From: Peptococcaceae bacterium
Lineage (GTDB): Bacteria > Bacillota > Peptococcia > Peptococcales > Peptococcaceae
Assembly: GCA_017532485.1 (NCBI GenBank)
Contig: JAFXJE010000007.1
Location: 1-8,491, forward strand
DNA length: 8,491 nucleotides
Reading direction: 5' to 3'
The notes under the pieces: generated by a model
What the model was told of the DNA's origin: nothing
Seen by the model: only the letters and a program-made list of their open reading frames with translations
Database searches by the model: none
Made by a program: the position numbers and the translations under genes
Part shown: positions 1 through 6,619 of the stretch, piece after piece
How positions within the stretch are numbered: the stretch's first letter is position 1
How the letters are laid out: each line of letters begins with the position of its first letter

Positions 1-918
1 CGCTTGAAATTGAATATGGTTTATATTGATGAAGTTGCTGTTGTTTTGGAACAAATCGGGCGTGGTAATTTAGTTTTTGAATTGAAACAAGATTACGCTG
101 GTGGTTTCAAAAAATTAAAAGATTCGATGCTTGATGTACAAAACACTTTATCCGAAACACTGAATAATGTTACCTATATGTCGGGTGAAGTATTTGGCAA
201 TGCCGAACAAGTTTCCAACGGTGCACAAAGTTTGGCTCAAGGGGCAACAGAACAGGCAAGCTCTGTGGAAGAATTATTTGCAACTGTAACAGAATTGTCT
301 AGTCAGATTAAAGATAATGCAGAAAATGCTATGGCTGCGAGTGATTTATCTAAAGAGGCAGGAGCAAATATTCAAGAAAGTAATGAATATATGCAGCAGT
401 TAATCGAAGCTATGGACAATATCAGTAATATTTCCAGTGAAATCAGTAGAATTATCAAGTTGATTGATGATATTGCTTTCCAAACTAATATTTTAGCATT
501 GAATGCTGCTGTCGAAGCAGCGCGTGCTGGTGCTGCTGGTAAAGGATTTGCTGTAGTTGCTGACGAAGTTCGCAATTTAGCAGCTAAATCTGCAGAAGCA
601 GCAACTAATACCACAGTCTTGATTGAACGTACAGTACAAGCTATTGAAGAAGGCAGCAAGTTAGCTGATAATACAGCACAAGCCTTAAACAATGCAGTGC
701 AGAAGACTGTTGTGGTTGACGAAAAAATCCAAGATATTGCTACAGCAACTGAACAACAATCGGAAGCTGTTGAACAAATTACTATCGGTCTTGACCAAAT
801 TTCTTCTGTTGTTCAAACTAATTCCGCTACAGCAGAAGAATCCGCAGCAGCTAGTGCAGAATTATCGCATCAAGCAGAACAGCTGCGTGCTTTAACCAAT
901 GAGTTTAAATTAAAATAA
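1..918 (+). CDS. Methyl-accepting chemotaxis protein, C-terminal part (5' end outside window)
   Basis: This is the cytoplasmic signalling half of a chemotaxis receptor, which controls the CheA kinase through CheW. The frame is open from base 1, so the sensor domain and membrane segments lie upstream. Residues of about 8-46 look like the end of a HAMP domain (IDEVAVVLEQIGRGNL). After it comes a long coiled coil with many Ala, Glu and Gln. The conserved hairpin tip lies at about residues 155-195, with IDDIAFQTNILALNAAVEAA followed by GKGFAVVADEVRNLA. About 18 heptads lie on each side of the tip by my count, closest to the 36H length class. Glu/Gln pairs (ATEQAS, ATEQQSE) are plausible methylation sites. 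The protein ends EFKLK with no CheR-tethering pentapeptide. The ligand cannot be inferred because the sensor is missing. A hairpin terminator follows 12 nt after the stop, so this gene ends its transcript. Confidence 0.96.
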   Translation, partial: RLKLNMVYIDEVAVVLEQIGRGNLVFELKQDYAGGFKKLKDSMLDVQNTLSETLNNVTYMSGEVFGNAEQVSNGAQSLAQGATEQASSVEELFATVTELSSQIKDNAENAMAASDLSKEAGANIQESNEYMQQLIEAMDNISNISSEISRIIKLIDDIAFQTNILALNAAVEAARAGAAGKGFAVVADEVRNLAAKSAEAATNTTVLIERTVQAIEEGSKLADNTAQALNNAVQKTVVVDEKIQDIATATEQQSEAVEQITIGLDQISSVVQTNSATAEESAAASAELSHQAEQLRALTNEFKLK

Positions 919-930
919 AAAGTGCATAAA

Positions 931-974
931 ATAAAAATAGACTACGGTAAAAATACACCGTAGTCTATTTTTAT
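931..974 (+). terminator. Rho-independent terminator after the chemotaxis receptor gene
   Basis: A perfect 18-bp inverted repeat (931-948 with 957-974) surrounds an 8-nt loop. The GC-containing core is GACTACGGT/ACCGTAGTC. The right arm carries a run of five T, and the left arm starts A-rich, so it could also work on the other strand. It starts 12 nt after the receptor stop codon and separates that gene from brnQ. Confidence 0.9.
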
Positions 975-1138
975 GGTATAGGAAAGGTGTCGCAGCCACC
1001 ATGTATCTGTATATGATATAGCATAAAAAAACATGATGTAGTATATAACAGATGATTATTTGCTCTTTTCGGAAAAGGTGTTAAACTATATACTAGGTCT
1101 TATTAGGCGCGAAAATAAATTAGGAGAGTGGAAACACA
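975..1138 (+). promoter_or_regulatory. brnQ upstream region with possible promoter, direct repeat and RBS
   Basis: This gap holds no gene. A good -10 hexamer TATACT lies at 1089-1094, but the element 17 nt upstream (TTTTCG, 1066-1071) matches the -35 poorly, and TTGCTC at 1060-1065 is too far away. Two 13-nt direct repeats with 11 matches lie at 1013-1025 and 1033-1045, 20 bp apart. An imperfect inverted repeat pairs 1005-1014 with 1043-1053. The ribosome binding site AGGAGAG at 1122-1128 sits 10 nt before the brnQ ATG. I see no T-box leader, which branched-chain amino acid transporter genes sometimes have. Confidence 0.35.
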
Positions 1139-2437
1139 ATGCAAGACAAAATGAGTTTGAAACAGCTTGCAGCCGTTTCATTAATGTTGTTTGCTATGTT
1201 TTTTGGGGCAGGCAATATGATTTTCCCACCTGTTTTAGGGGCTATGGCTGGGGAAAATTTAATTCCGGCGATGCTAGGCTTTGTTGCAGGTGATGCTGGT
1301 TTAGCAGTGCTGGCAGTAGCAGCAGTTACTGTGGTAGGTAATAATCTTGATGAATTTGGTAACATTGTAGGTAAAGGGTTTTCTGCGGTATTTGGTTTAA
1401 TTTTGTACTTGTTGATTGGTCCGTTGTTTGCCTTACCTAGAACTGGGTCCGTAGCTTTTGAAATAGCAGTTATTCCATTTTTAACTCCAGGCAGCAGTAC
1501 CTTTATCCCTTCGATAATTTTTACAGCAGTTTTCTTTGGTTTGGCTTTTTATTTAAGCAGCAATCCAAATAAAATCGTAGATATCGTAGGTAAAGTTTTA
1601 ACACCGGCATTATTAATATCCATTGCGCTAATTTTTGGTGCTGCTTTGATTAATCCTTTTGGCAGCGTGGGTGCAGCAACAGGTGGTTATGCAGCCAATC
1701 CATTTATAACTGGTTTTATTGAAGGTTATAATGCTTTAGATGGTCCGGCTGGTTTGGCATTTGCAGCTATCGTTATTACTGCTGTGCAAGCTTATGGTGT
1801 GCGTGATAAGGGGCAAATTGCTAAATACACTATCATTAGTGGTCTTGGTGCTGCAGTTTTATTGGCAATTGTTTATTATGCGTTAGCATATTTAGGTGCT
1901 TGCAGTGGTGCTTTAGGTACTTTTGCTAATGGTGGTCAAATGTTGACTGCAATCACTTCTACTACAGTTGGTACTTGGGGTGTAGGTTTGCTGGGTATAA
2001 CTGTAATTTTAGCTTGCTTAACTACAGCTATTGGTTTGACCACAGGCTTCGGTAAATATATTTCCGAAAAATATCCAAGTATAAGTTATAAATTAGTGAT
2101 TATTGTAACTACTTTATTCAGTTTTGCTATTGCTAATGTTGGTTTAAGTAGATTAATCACCTTATCCTTACCAGTGTTATTAATTATTTATCCAGTAACT
2201 ATCGTTTTGATTGTGCAAGCTTTCTTCCACAATCAAATTGGTGAACATAGAGGCGTTTATTGGGGTGGCGTCTTATGTGCATTATTTGTATCTATTATTC
2301 ATAGTTTAGGTCTTAACCTCGGTAGTGTTAGCGAGTTAGTAGCTCAATTACCATTATACAGTACAGGCATGGGTTGGATTTTACCTGCAGTTGTTGGCAG
2401 TATCATCGGCTGGTTTGTACCAGTAGGCAGAAAATAA
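1139..2437 (+). CDS. brnQ: Branched-chain amino acid transport system II carrier protein (BrnQ/LIVCS family)
   Basis: This is a cation-coupled importer of leucine, isoleucine and valine in the cytoplasmic membrane. The 432-residue length is normal for the family. The N-terminus carries the family signature FFGAGNMIFPP at residues 21-31, followed by a glycine-rich membrane region. The chain is hydrophobic throughout, with about 12 membrane segments separated by short loops, as expected for LIVCS carriers (TC 2.A.26), and has no cleavable signal. ATG 1139 is chosen because AGGAGAG lies 10 nt upstream; Met5 at 1151 is a less likely alternative. The gene stands alone between two terminators, so it is probably monocistronic. 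Sodium coupling is known for several relatives but is not shown by this sequence. The link to the neighbouring hydrogenase genes is probably only positional. Confidence 0.95.
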   Translation: MQDKMSLKQLAAVSLMLFAMFFGAGNMIFPPVLGAMAGENLIPAMLGFVAGDAGLAVLAVAAVTVVGNNLDEFGNIVGKGFSAVFGLILYLLIGPLFALPRTGSVAFEIAVIPFLTPGSSTFIPSIIFTAVFFGLAFYLSSNPNKIVDIVGKVLTPALLISIALIFGAALINPFGSVGAATGGYAANPFITGFIEGYNALDGPAGLAFAAIVITAVQAYGVRDKGQIAKYTIISGLGAAVLLAIVYYALAYLGACSGALGTFANGGQMLTAITSTTVGTWGVGLLGITVILACLTTAIGLTTGFGKYISEKYPSISYKLVIIVTTLFSFAIANVGLSRLITLSLPVLLIIYPVTIVLIVQAFFHNQIGEHRGVYWGGVLCALFVSIIHSLGLNLGSVSELVAQLPLYSTGMGWILPAVVGSIIGWFVPVGRK

Positions 2438-2444
2438 TAATTAT

Positions 2445-2502
2445 AAAAAGAAAGACTGTTGCTTTCACGAATAAAAATTCGTCAGCAACAGTCTTTCTTT
2501 TT
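2445..2502. terminator. Bidirectional terminator between convergent brnQ and hydF
   Basis: A 19-bp perfect outer stem pairs 2445-2463 with 2484-2502. An inner 6-bp stem ACGAAT/ATTCGT (2467-2472 with 2477-2482) closes an AAAA loop, separated from the outer stem by a small 3x1 internal loop. The right arm ends in a T tract (TTTCTTTTTT) for brnQ transcripts. The left arm starts AAAAAGAAAG, which becomes a T tract on the minus strand for the hyd operon. It is therefore expected to stop transcription from both sides. Confidence 0.92.
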
Positions 2503-2530
2503 TATGACTTACGGGAGGGATGAAGTCATA
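2503..2530. repeat. Small inverted repeat just downstream of the hydF stop
   Basis: TATGACTT (2503-2510) and AAGTCATA (2523-2530) form an 8-bp inverted repeat around a 12-nt loop with a CGGGAGGG core. It lies between the hydF stop codon (2532-2534) and the large terminator. It has no T tract of its own on the hydF side, so it is not a second intrinsic terminator. It may only add a 3' stem to the hyd mRNA. Confidence 0.5.
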
Positions 2531-2531
2531 A

Positions 2532-3749
2532 CTATTCGGATAAGGCTTGCAGAGCCTCAGGAAATAAACTAATAGTACGCGGCAGGATGCCTTGAAGATA
2601 AGCCATAAGTACCCCATAATTAACGACAGGTAAATTATGCTGCTGGACATGATTGAGACGGTGCAGCATTTCACGACGGTTTAGGGTACAGCCTCCACAG
2701 TGAATAACGAGGGCAAATTCCTCTAAATTGTCTGGAAAAGACCTGCCGCTGCTGGTTTCAAAAATTAATTGCTTACCAGTAGCTTTTTGCAGCATTCGTG
2801 GAATTTTTACAGTACCAATATCTTCACATTGACGGTGGTGCGTACAGCCTTCAGCAATTAAAATTTTATCGCCGTCTTTTAGTTGGTGAATAAAAGCAGC
2901 ACCACGGACTAAAGTTGGCAAATCACCTTTATAACGCGCCATCAAGATAGAAAAAGAAGTCAAAGGTATATCAAGTGGTGTAGCTTGGGCTGCTTGAGCA
3001 AAAGCTTGTGAATCGGTAATAACCATTTTCGGTTTTTGTGAGAGAGCTGCCAAAGCAGCAGGCAGTTCGTTCTCACGAGTAACCGTAGTAAAAGCACCAG
3101 CATCTAAAATATCCCTAATCATTTGTTGTTGAGGTAAAATTAAACGACCCTTAGGAGCAGACGAGTCAATAGGGATAACTAGCACAACCATATCCTCAGG
3201 TGCCAATAAATCTTTGACTAAATATACTTCATCTTCTTGAGTTTGAAAGGTAGCTAAAGCTGCTTTTAATTCTTCGATACCTTCTTTTTTTTCTGCCGAA
3301 ACCAGCAAAAGAGGAGCAGACAAATTTGCTGGTAGGGGGCTAGGGGTATCATTTAATAAATCAATTTTGTTATAAACTACAATAAATGGAATTTTTCTTG
3401 CTTGAATATCATTAATTAATTCAGCTTCTAAATCAGAAAAACCAAAAGCTGCGTCAATGACAATCAAAGCAATATCTGTCTTCTGCAAAACTTCTTTGGC
3501 TTTTTTGATGCGTTGCAGACCTAATTCACCACTATCGTCGAGACCTGGGGTGTCAATGAGCATAATTGGACCCAATGGCAACAACTCCATTGCTTTGTAA
3601 ACAGGGTCGGTAGTAGTGCCTTTTACATCTGAAACGATAGCTAAATTTTGGTCGGTAAGGGCATTAATTAAGCTGGATTTACCGGCGTTGCGTTTGCCAA
3701 ATAAAGCAATATGCAAGCGTTCACCTTGGGGCGTATTATTTAAACTCAT
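2532..3749 (-). CDS. hydF: [FeFe]-hydrogenase H-cluster maturation GTPase HydF
   Basis: HydF is the scaffold on which the 2Fe subcluster is assembled before transfer to apo-HydA. The 405-residue protein has the usual three parts. The N-terminal Era/TrmE-like GTPase has a P-loop at residues 18-25 (GKRNAGKS), a switch Thr in GTTTDP (44-49), DTPG (66-69), NKID (127-130) and SAEK (151-154). A dimerisation region follows. The C-terminal cluster domain has the CxH...HCxxC pattern, with Cys302, His304, His350, Cys351 and Cys354, and 45 residues between the two halves. All expected cluster cysteines are intact. The ATG at 3747-3749 has an AAGAGG ribosome binding site 7 nt upstream. It starts 27 nt after the hydG stop and is the last gene of the operon, ending before the bidirectional terminator. 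Confidence 0.97.
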   Translation of the reverse strand: MSLNNTPQGERLHIALFGKRNAGKSSLINALTDQNLAIVSDVKGTTTDPVYKAMELLPLGPIMLIDTPGLDDSGELGLQRIKKAKEVLQKTDIALIVIDAAFGFSDLEAELINDIQARKIPFIVVYNKIDLLNDTPSPLPANLSAPLLLVSAEKKEGIEELKAALATFQTQEDEVYLVKDLLAPEDMVVLVIPIDSSAPKGRLILPQQQMIRDILDAGAFTTVTRENELPAALAALSQKPKMVITDSQAFAQAAQATPLDIPLTSFSILMARYKGDLPTLVRGAAFIHQLKDGDKILIAEGCTHHRQCEDIGTVKIPRMLQKATGKQLIFETSSGRSFPDNLEEFALVIHCGGCTLNRREMLHRLNHVQQHNLPVVNYGVLMAYLQGILPRTISLFPEALQALSE

Positions 3750-3770
3750 TTGCCAACCTCTTTTCTATCC

Positions 3771-3791
3771 TAAAATCTAAAATCTAAAATC
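3771..3791. repeat. Three tandem copies of a 7-bp unit at the hydG stop codon
   Basis: TAAAATC is repeated exactly three times. On the minus strand the repeats encode the last HydG residues (DFRF), supply its TAG stop and run into the hydG-hydF spacer. Because 7 is not a multiple of 3, gain or loss of one unit would shift the frame at the very end of HydG and change the spacing to hydF. Confidence 0.85.
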
Positions 3792-5195
3792 TCTTTGTCC
3801 TTGCTCGATTAAAGCTAAATTTTTGCTGCAAATATCACGCGCAGAATCTTTACCAATGTTAGCCAATTGCTCTTGGATAACTTTTTCGCCTTTAGCTTTT
3901 GTTTCCGGTGAAGCGTAGTCCATTAAGTATTCTTTTAAGGTCATTAGAGCGTTAGGTTGGCAACAGTTAGAAATCTGTCCTGTTTTAGCTAAACGCATAA
4001 AGCGGTCACCGGTTCGTCCTTCGCGATAACAAGCAGTACAGAAGCTTGGGATGTGACCTAAATCCAAAAGCCAGCCCACGACTTCGTCTAAGGAACGAGT
4101 ATCACTGATGTCAAATTGAGCAGAGTTTTCTTCTTCTGGTTCAGGCTCAGCATAGCCACCAACGCTAGTGCGAGAACCACCACTGATTTGGGAAATACCC
4201 AATTCCAATACTCTAGCTCTTGTTTTTGGAGACTCTCTAGTAGAGATAATCATACCTGTGTATGGAACGGCAATACGCAAGACGGCAACAATTTTTGCAA
4301 AAGTGTCATCATCAATAGCATTGCTGAAATTTTCAGGGTCAATATCATCGGCAGGACAAATTCTTGGGACGCTGATAGTATGAGGACCTACACCAAAAGT
4401 TGCCTCCAAATGTTCAGCGTGCATCAATAAGCCGACAAAATCGTAACGGTATAAATTTAAACCAAACAAAACACCACAGCCAACATCATCAATACCACCT
4501 TCCATGGCTCTGTCCATAGCTTCAGTATGGTAGGCATAATCATGTTTAGGGCCGAAAGGATGAAGCTGTTCATAATTTTCTTTATGATAGGTTTCTTGGA
4601 ATAAGATATAAGTACCAATACCTGCTTCTTTCAATTTACGATAATTTTCTACTGTTGTAGCAGCAATATTCACATTTACCCGACGAATTTCCCCGTTTTT
4701 ATGATGAATACTGTAAATAGTTTTGATCGACTCTAAAATATATTCCAAAGGATTATTGACTGGGTCTTCCCCGGCTTCCAAAGCTAAACGCTTATGCCCC
4801 ATATCTTGTAAAGCAATTACTTCTTGGCGAATTTCGTCTTGAGTTAATTTTTTACGAGTGATATTTTTGTTTGGACCATGATAAGGACAGTAAACACAAC
4901 CATTAATACAATAATTGGATAAATAGAGAGGGGCGAACATAACAATGCGATCGCCGTAAATTTTTTGTTTGATTTCCTTAGCTAAATCAAACATTTTTTC
5001 ATTTAATTCAGGAATATCACATTCCAACAATAAAATGGCTTCTCTGTGGCTCAAGCCTTTGTAGTCACGAGCGCGTTCAATTAATTGGCTAATTAATTCA
5101 TAATCATGCTTATGTTCTTCGGCATAAGCTAAACTATCTAAGATTTCTTGATGGTCGATAAATTCTGTTGCGATTTTAGATTTTGGATTGTACAT
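3777..5195 (-). CDS. hydG: [FeFe]-hydrogenase maturation radical SAM tyrosine lyase HydG
   Basis: HydG cleaves tyrosine by radical SAM chemistry. The products are p-cresol, CO and cyanide, with the diatomics delivered as an Fe(CO)2CN-cysteine synthon. At 472 residues it is full length. The radical SAM cluster motif CxxxCxxC is at Cys96, Cys100 and Cys103, in YCINGCVYCPYHG. A TIM barrel follows. The C-terminal CxxC-x22-C motif that holds the auxiliary cluster with its dangling iron is at Cys386, Cys389 and Cys412. This auxiliary site separates HydG from the related tyrosine lyase ThiH. The ATG at 5193-5195 lies inside hydE (20-nt overlap) and is supported by a strong GAGGAGG ribosome binding site. 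The C-terminus ends RDFRF, within a heptamer repeat. The gene is co-transcribed with hydE and hydF. Confidence 0.98.
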   Translation of the reverse strand: MYNPKSKIATEFIDHQEILDSLAYAEEHKHDYELISQLIERARDYKGLSHREAILLLECDIPELNEKMFDLAKEIKQKIYGDRIVMFAPLYLSNYCINGCVYCPYHGPNKNITRKKLTQDEIRQEVIALQDMGHKRLALEAGEDPVNNPLEYILESIKTIYSIHHKNGEIRRVNVNIAATTVENYRKLKEAGIGTYILFQETYHKENYEQLHPFGPKHDYAYHTEAMDRAMEGGIDDVGCGVLFGLNLYRYDFVGLLMHAEHLEATFGVGPHTISVPRICPADDIDPENFSNAIDDDTFAKIVAVLRIAVPYTGMIISTRESPKTRARVLELGISQISGGSRTSVGGYAEPEPEEENSAQFDISDTRSLDEVVGWLLDLGHIPSFCTACYREGRTGDRFMRLAKTGQISNCCQPNALMTLKEYLMDYASPETKAKGEKVIQEQLANIGKDSARDICSKNLALIEQGQRDFRF

Positions 5196-6246
5196 AAGAA
5201 AAAGCCTCCTCGAAGTAATTGTGACCGTAATCAGTGCCCACTGTTCTGCCTAAGGAATGAATTAAATTATGCAATTCTTCCCAATGGTCATCAAGAGGGT
5301 CATTAATGCAATATTTGTCAGGATAAATCTGGTATAAACTGCGAAATTCTTGAGGACTGACATTAGGCATAATAACATTAGCACCTGATAATAAAGCTAA
5401 TTTACGTCCTTCTGGATTAAGAGTGGACAAGGCAGTAGTTGCCGGTAAATGAACCCATGGCATAACTAAACGAGCTGCGGCCAGCATATTTAATGTCAAT
5501 TCGACGCTGCCGCGTGATGCCATTTTTAAAGGTGTTTGACCATGTGGAATAAAAGGGCCAATACCACTCATATTTACCTGCATTTCACGCATTAAAAGAA
5601 TATCTTGTGCCAAAGTTGCTATAGTTTGTCCAGGCAGACCGACCATACATCCGGAACCGAGCTGATAGCCCAAATCTTTGAGATAGCGCTGACACTCTAG
5701 ACGTTCATCCAAAGTGCGTCCTGGACGCAGACGGCTAAAAAGGATAGGGTCAGAGGTTTCCTGCTTAATTAAATAACGGTCAGCTCCTGCCAAGCGCCAT
5801 TGCTCATAAACTTGATAGCTTCGTTCACCACAAGACAGAGTAATGGCAACATCCATTTTTTTCAGTTCTTGGACCAGTTCAGTAATAGCTTCTACGGAAA
5901 AATTCATATCTTCACCACTTTGGAGAACGAGAGTTTTGTAACCACGGCGTACTGCTGCTTCAGCTACTGTCATAATTTCTTCCTGGGTGAGACGGTAACG
6001 ACCAAGTGCTGTGTTGCCAGCGCGTAAACCACAATAATGACATTGCTGTGAGCAGTAGTTGGAAAACTCAATGATGCCTCTGAGGTGAACTACATCACCG
6101 ACTGCTTGGTGACGAACCTCATTCGCTAAATTTCTTAAAGCTTGGGCATCTTCTCCTTGTGCTTGTAAAAGCAGAACCAAATCTTCTTGGGTTAATTCTT
6201 CTTGCTGAAGGGCTTTGTTAAAGGCTTGTTGGAAGCTAGGCTTCAT
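5176..6246 (-). CDS. hydE: [FeFe]-hydrogenase maturation radical SAM enzyme HydE
   Basis: HydE is a radical SAM enzyme of H-cluster assembly that acts with HydG and HydF. Current models have it convert the HydG iron-cysteine synthon towards the dithiolate-bridged subcluster. The 356-residue protein has its radical SAM motif at Cys65, Cys69 and Cys72, in FSNYCSQQCHYCGLR, followed by a TIM barrel with the expected GED region (QSGEDMN). The optional second cluster motif near the C-terminus, Cx7CxxC in Thermotoga maritima, is absent. Only Cys313 remains, in KYCINDPLDD. That cluster is known to be dispensable, so activity is expected. The ATG shares one base with the upstream stop (TAATG), pointing to translational coupling, and the ribosome binding site is weak (AGAAGAA). 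The 3' end overlaps hydG by 20 nt. Confidence 0.97.
   Translation of the reverse strand: MKPSFQQAFNKALQQEELTQEDLVLLLQAQGEDAQALRNLANEVRHQAVGDVVHLRGIIEFSNYCSQQCHYCGLRAGNTALGRYRLTQEEIMTVAEAAVRRGYKTLVLQSGEDMNFSVEAITELVQELKKMDVAITLSCGERSYQVYEQWRLAGADRYLIKQETSDPILFSRLRPGRTLDERLECQRYLKDLGYQLGSGCMVGLPGQTIATLAQDILLMREMQVNMSGIGPFIPHGQTPLKMASRGSVELTLNMLAAARLVMPWVHLPATTALSTLNPEGRKLALLSGANVIMPNVSPQEFRSLYQIYPDKYCINDPLDDHWEELHNLIHSLGRTVGTDYGHNYFEEAFSYVQSKI
5205..5211 (-). promoter_or_regulatory. Strong hydG ribosome binding site inside the 3' end of hydE
   Basis: The minus strand reads GAGGAGG, with 9 nt to the hydG ATG. It lies within hydE coding sequence and fixes the hydG start. It is the strongest Shine-Dalgarno sequence in the operon, which fits a need for high HydG output or for reinitiation after hydE. 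Confidence 0.85.
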
Positions 6247-6506
6247 TAATTTTCTTCTGGGACAGTATAGTTAGTTAAGGCGGAACGAACCATGATACCT
6301 TTTAAAGTACCTAGTTTGCCGGTTAATGCACCTATTTCATCGTTGCTTCCCTCGACGATTAAAGAGATGACATTGACATTACCGTGATGGGGGATACCCA
6401 TTCGTCCGATAATCAAATGACCATACTGGCTTAATAAATCATTCAGTTTTTGGACTTGCTCTTTTTCTTCGACAATAATGCCGATAACGCCAATTCGTTT
6501 TTCCAT
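6246..6506 (-). CDS. TM1266-family putative regulator of the [FeFe]-hydrogenase system
   Basis: This 86-residue protein matches the small TM1266 family, found next to hydE, hydG and hydF in many anaerobes. The pattern is KRIGVIGIIVE at 3-13, then a helix, then HLIIGRMGIP at 30-39, then VNVISLIVEG at 44-53, then a second helix and a last strand at about 69-77. This predicts a beta-alpha-beta-beta-alpha-beta ferredoxin-like (ACT-type) fold. I see no DNA-binding helix-turn-helix or ribbon-helix-helix segment, so the family label of regulator is unproven. His40 and His41 sit in the turn after GRMGIP, a possible ligand or metal site by inference only. The ATG at 6504-6506 has AAAGGAG 6 nt upstream. 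It is the first gene after the structured leader and overlaps hydE by 1 nt. Confidence 0.88.
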   Translation of the reverse strand: MEKRIGVIGIIVEEKEQVQKLNDLLSQYGHLIIGRMGIPHHGNVNVISLIVEGSNDEIGALTGKLGTLKGIMVRSALTNYTVPEEN

Positions 6507-6545
6507 AAAAAACTCCTTTGCTGTAAGTTAATTTTTAAGGACGAC

Positions 6546-6579
6546 AAAAATCCCTAGTTTCCGACAGGATACTAGGGAT
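6546..6579 (-). terminator. Intrinsic terminator-like hairpin within the hyd leader (attenuator)
   Basis: On the minus strand AUCCCUAGU pairs with ACUAGGGAU (9 bp). Inside it, an A-A mismatch leads to a 3-bp UCC/GGA stem closing a UGUC tetraloop, giving 12 bp in all. UUUUG follows directly. Read on the plus strand, the hairpin is followed by ATACTAAAC with no T tract, so it points at the hyd operon. The U tract is short, so termination may be partial. It ends about 40 nt before the first hyd gene. Confidence 0.65.
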
Positions 6580-6619
6580 ATACTAAACATAATTTCTCTG
6601 TTGTCATCCATTGCCCCAT
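6572..6619 (-). CDS. Possible 15-residue leader peptide in the hyd leader
   Basis: A short frame reads MGQWMTTEKLCLVYP and stops at a TAG that lies in the 5' arm of the attenuator hairpin. A ribosome finishing this frame would cover the arm and block the hairpin. The only nearby Shine-Dalgarno-like sequence, GAGG at 6621-6624, is one base from the first ATG and 13 nt from the Met5 ATG, so initiation looks poor. The frame could be chance; coding is not established. Confidence 0.15.
   Translation of the reverse strand: MGQWMTTEKLCLVYP

Noticed and set aside
1060..1293. Plus-strand frame of 77 codons overlapping the brnQ start
   Set aside because: It overlaps the well-supported brnQ N-terminus in another frame, has no ribosome binding site, and its peptide matches nothing I recognise.
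3771..3791. CRISPR-like repeat
   Set aside because: The units are 7 bp, directly adjacent and without spacers.
4116..4430. Plus-strand open frames antisense to hydG, and similar frames opposite the chemotaxis receptor, brnQ and comEC
   Set aside because: They lie wholly within strongly supported genes, have no ribosome binding site or recognisable motif, and their composition follows from the opposite strand.
6550..6579. Terminator acting on plus-strand transcription towards comEC
   Set aside because: On the plus strand the hairpin is followed by ATACTAAAC with no T tract.
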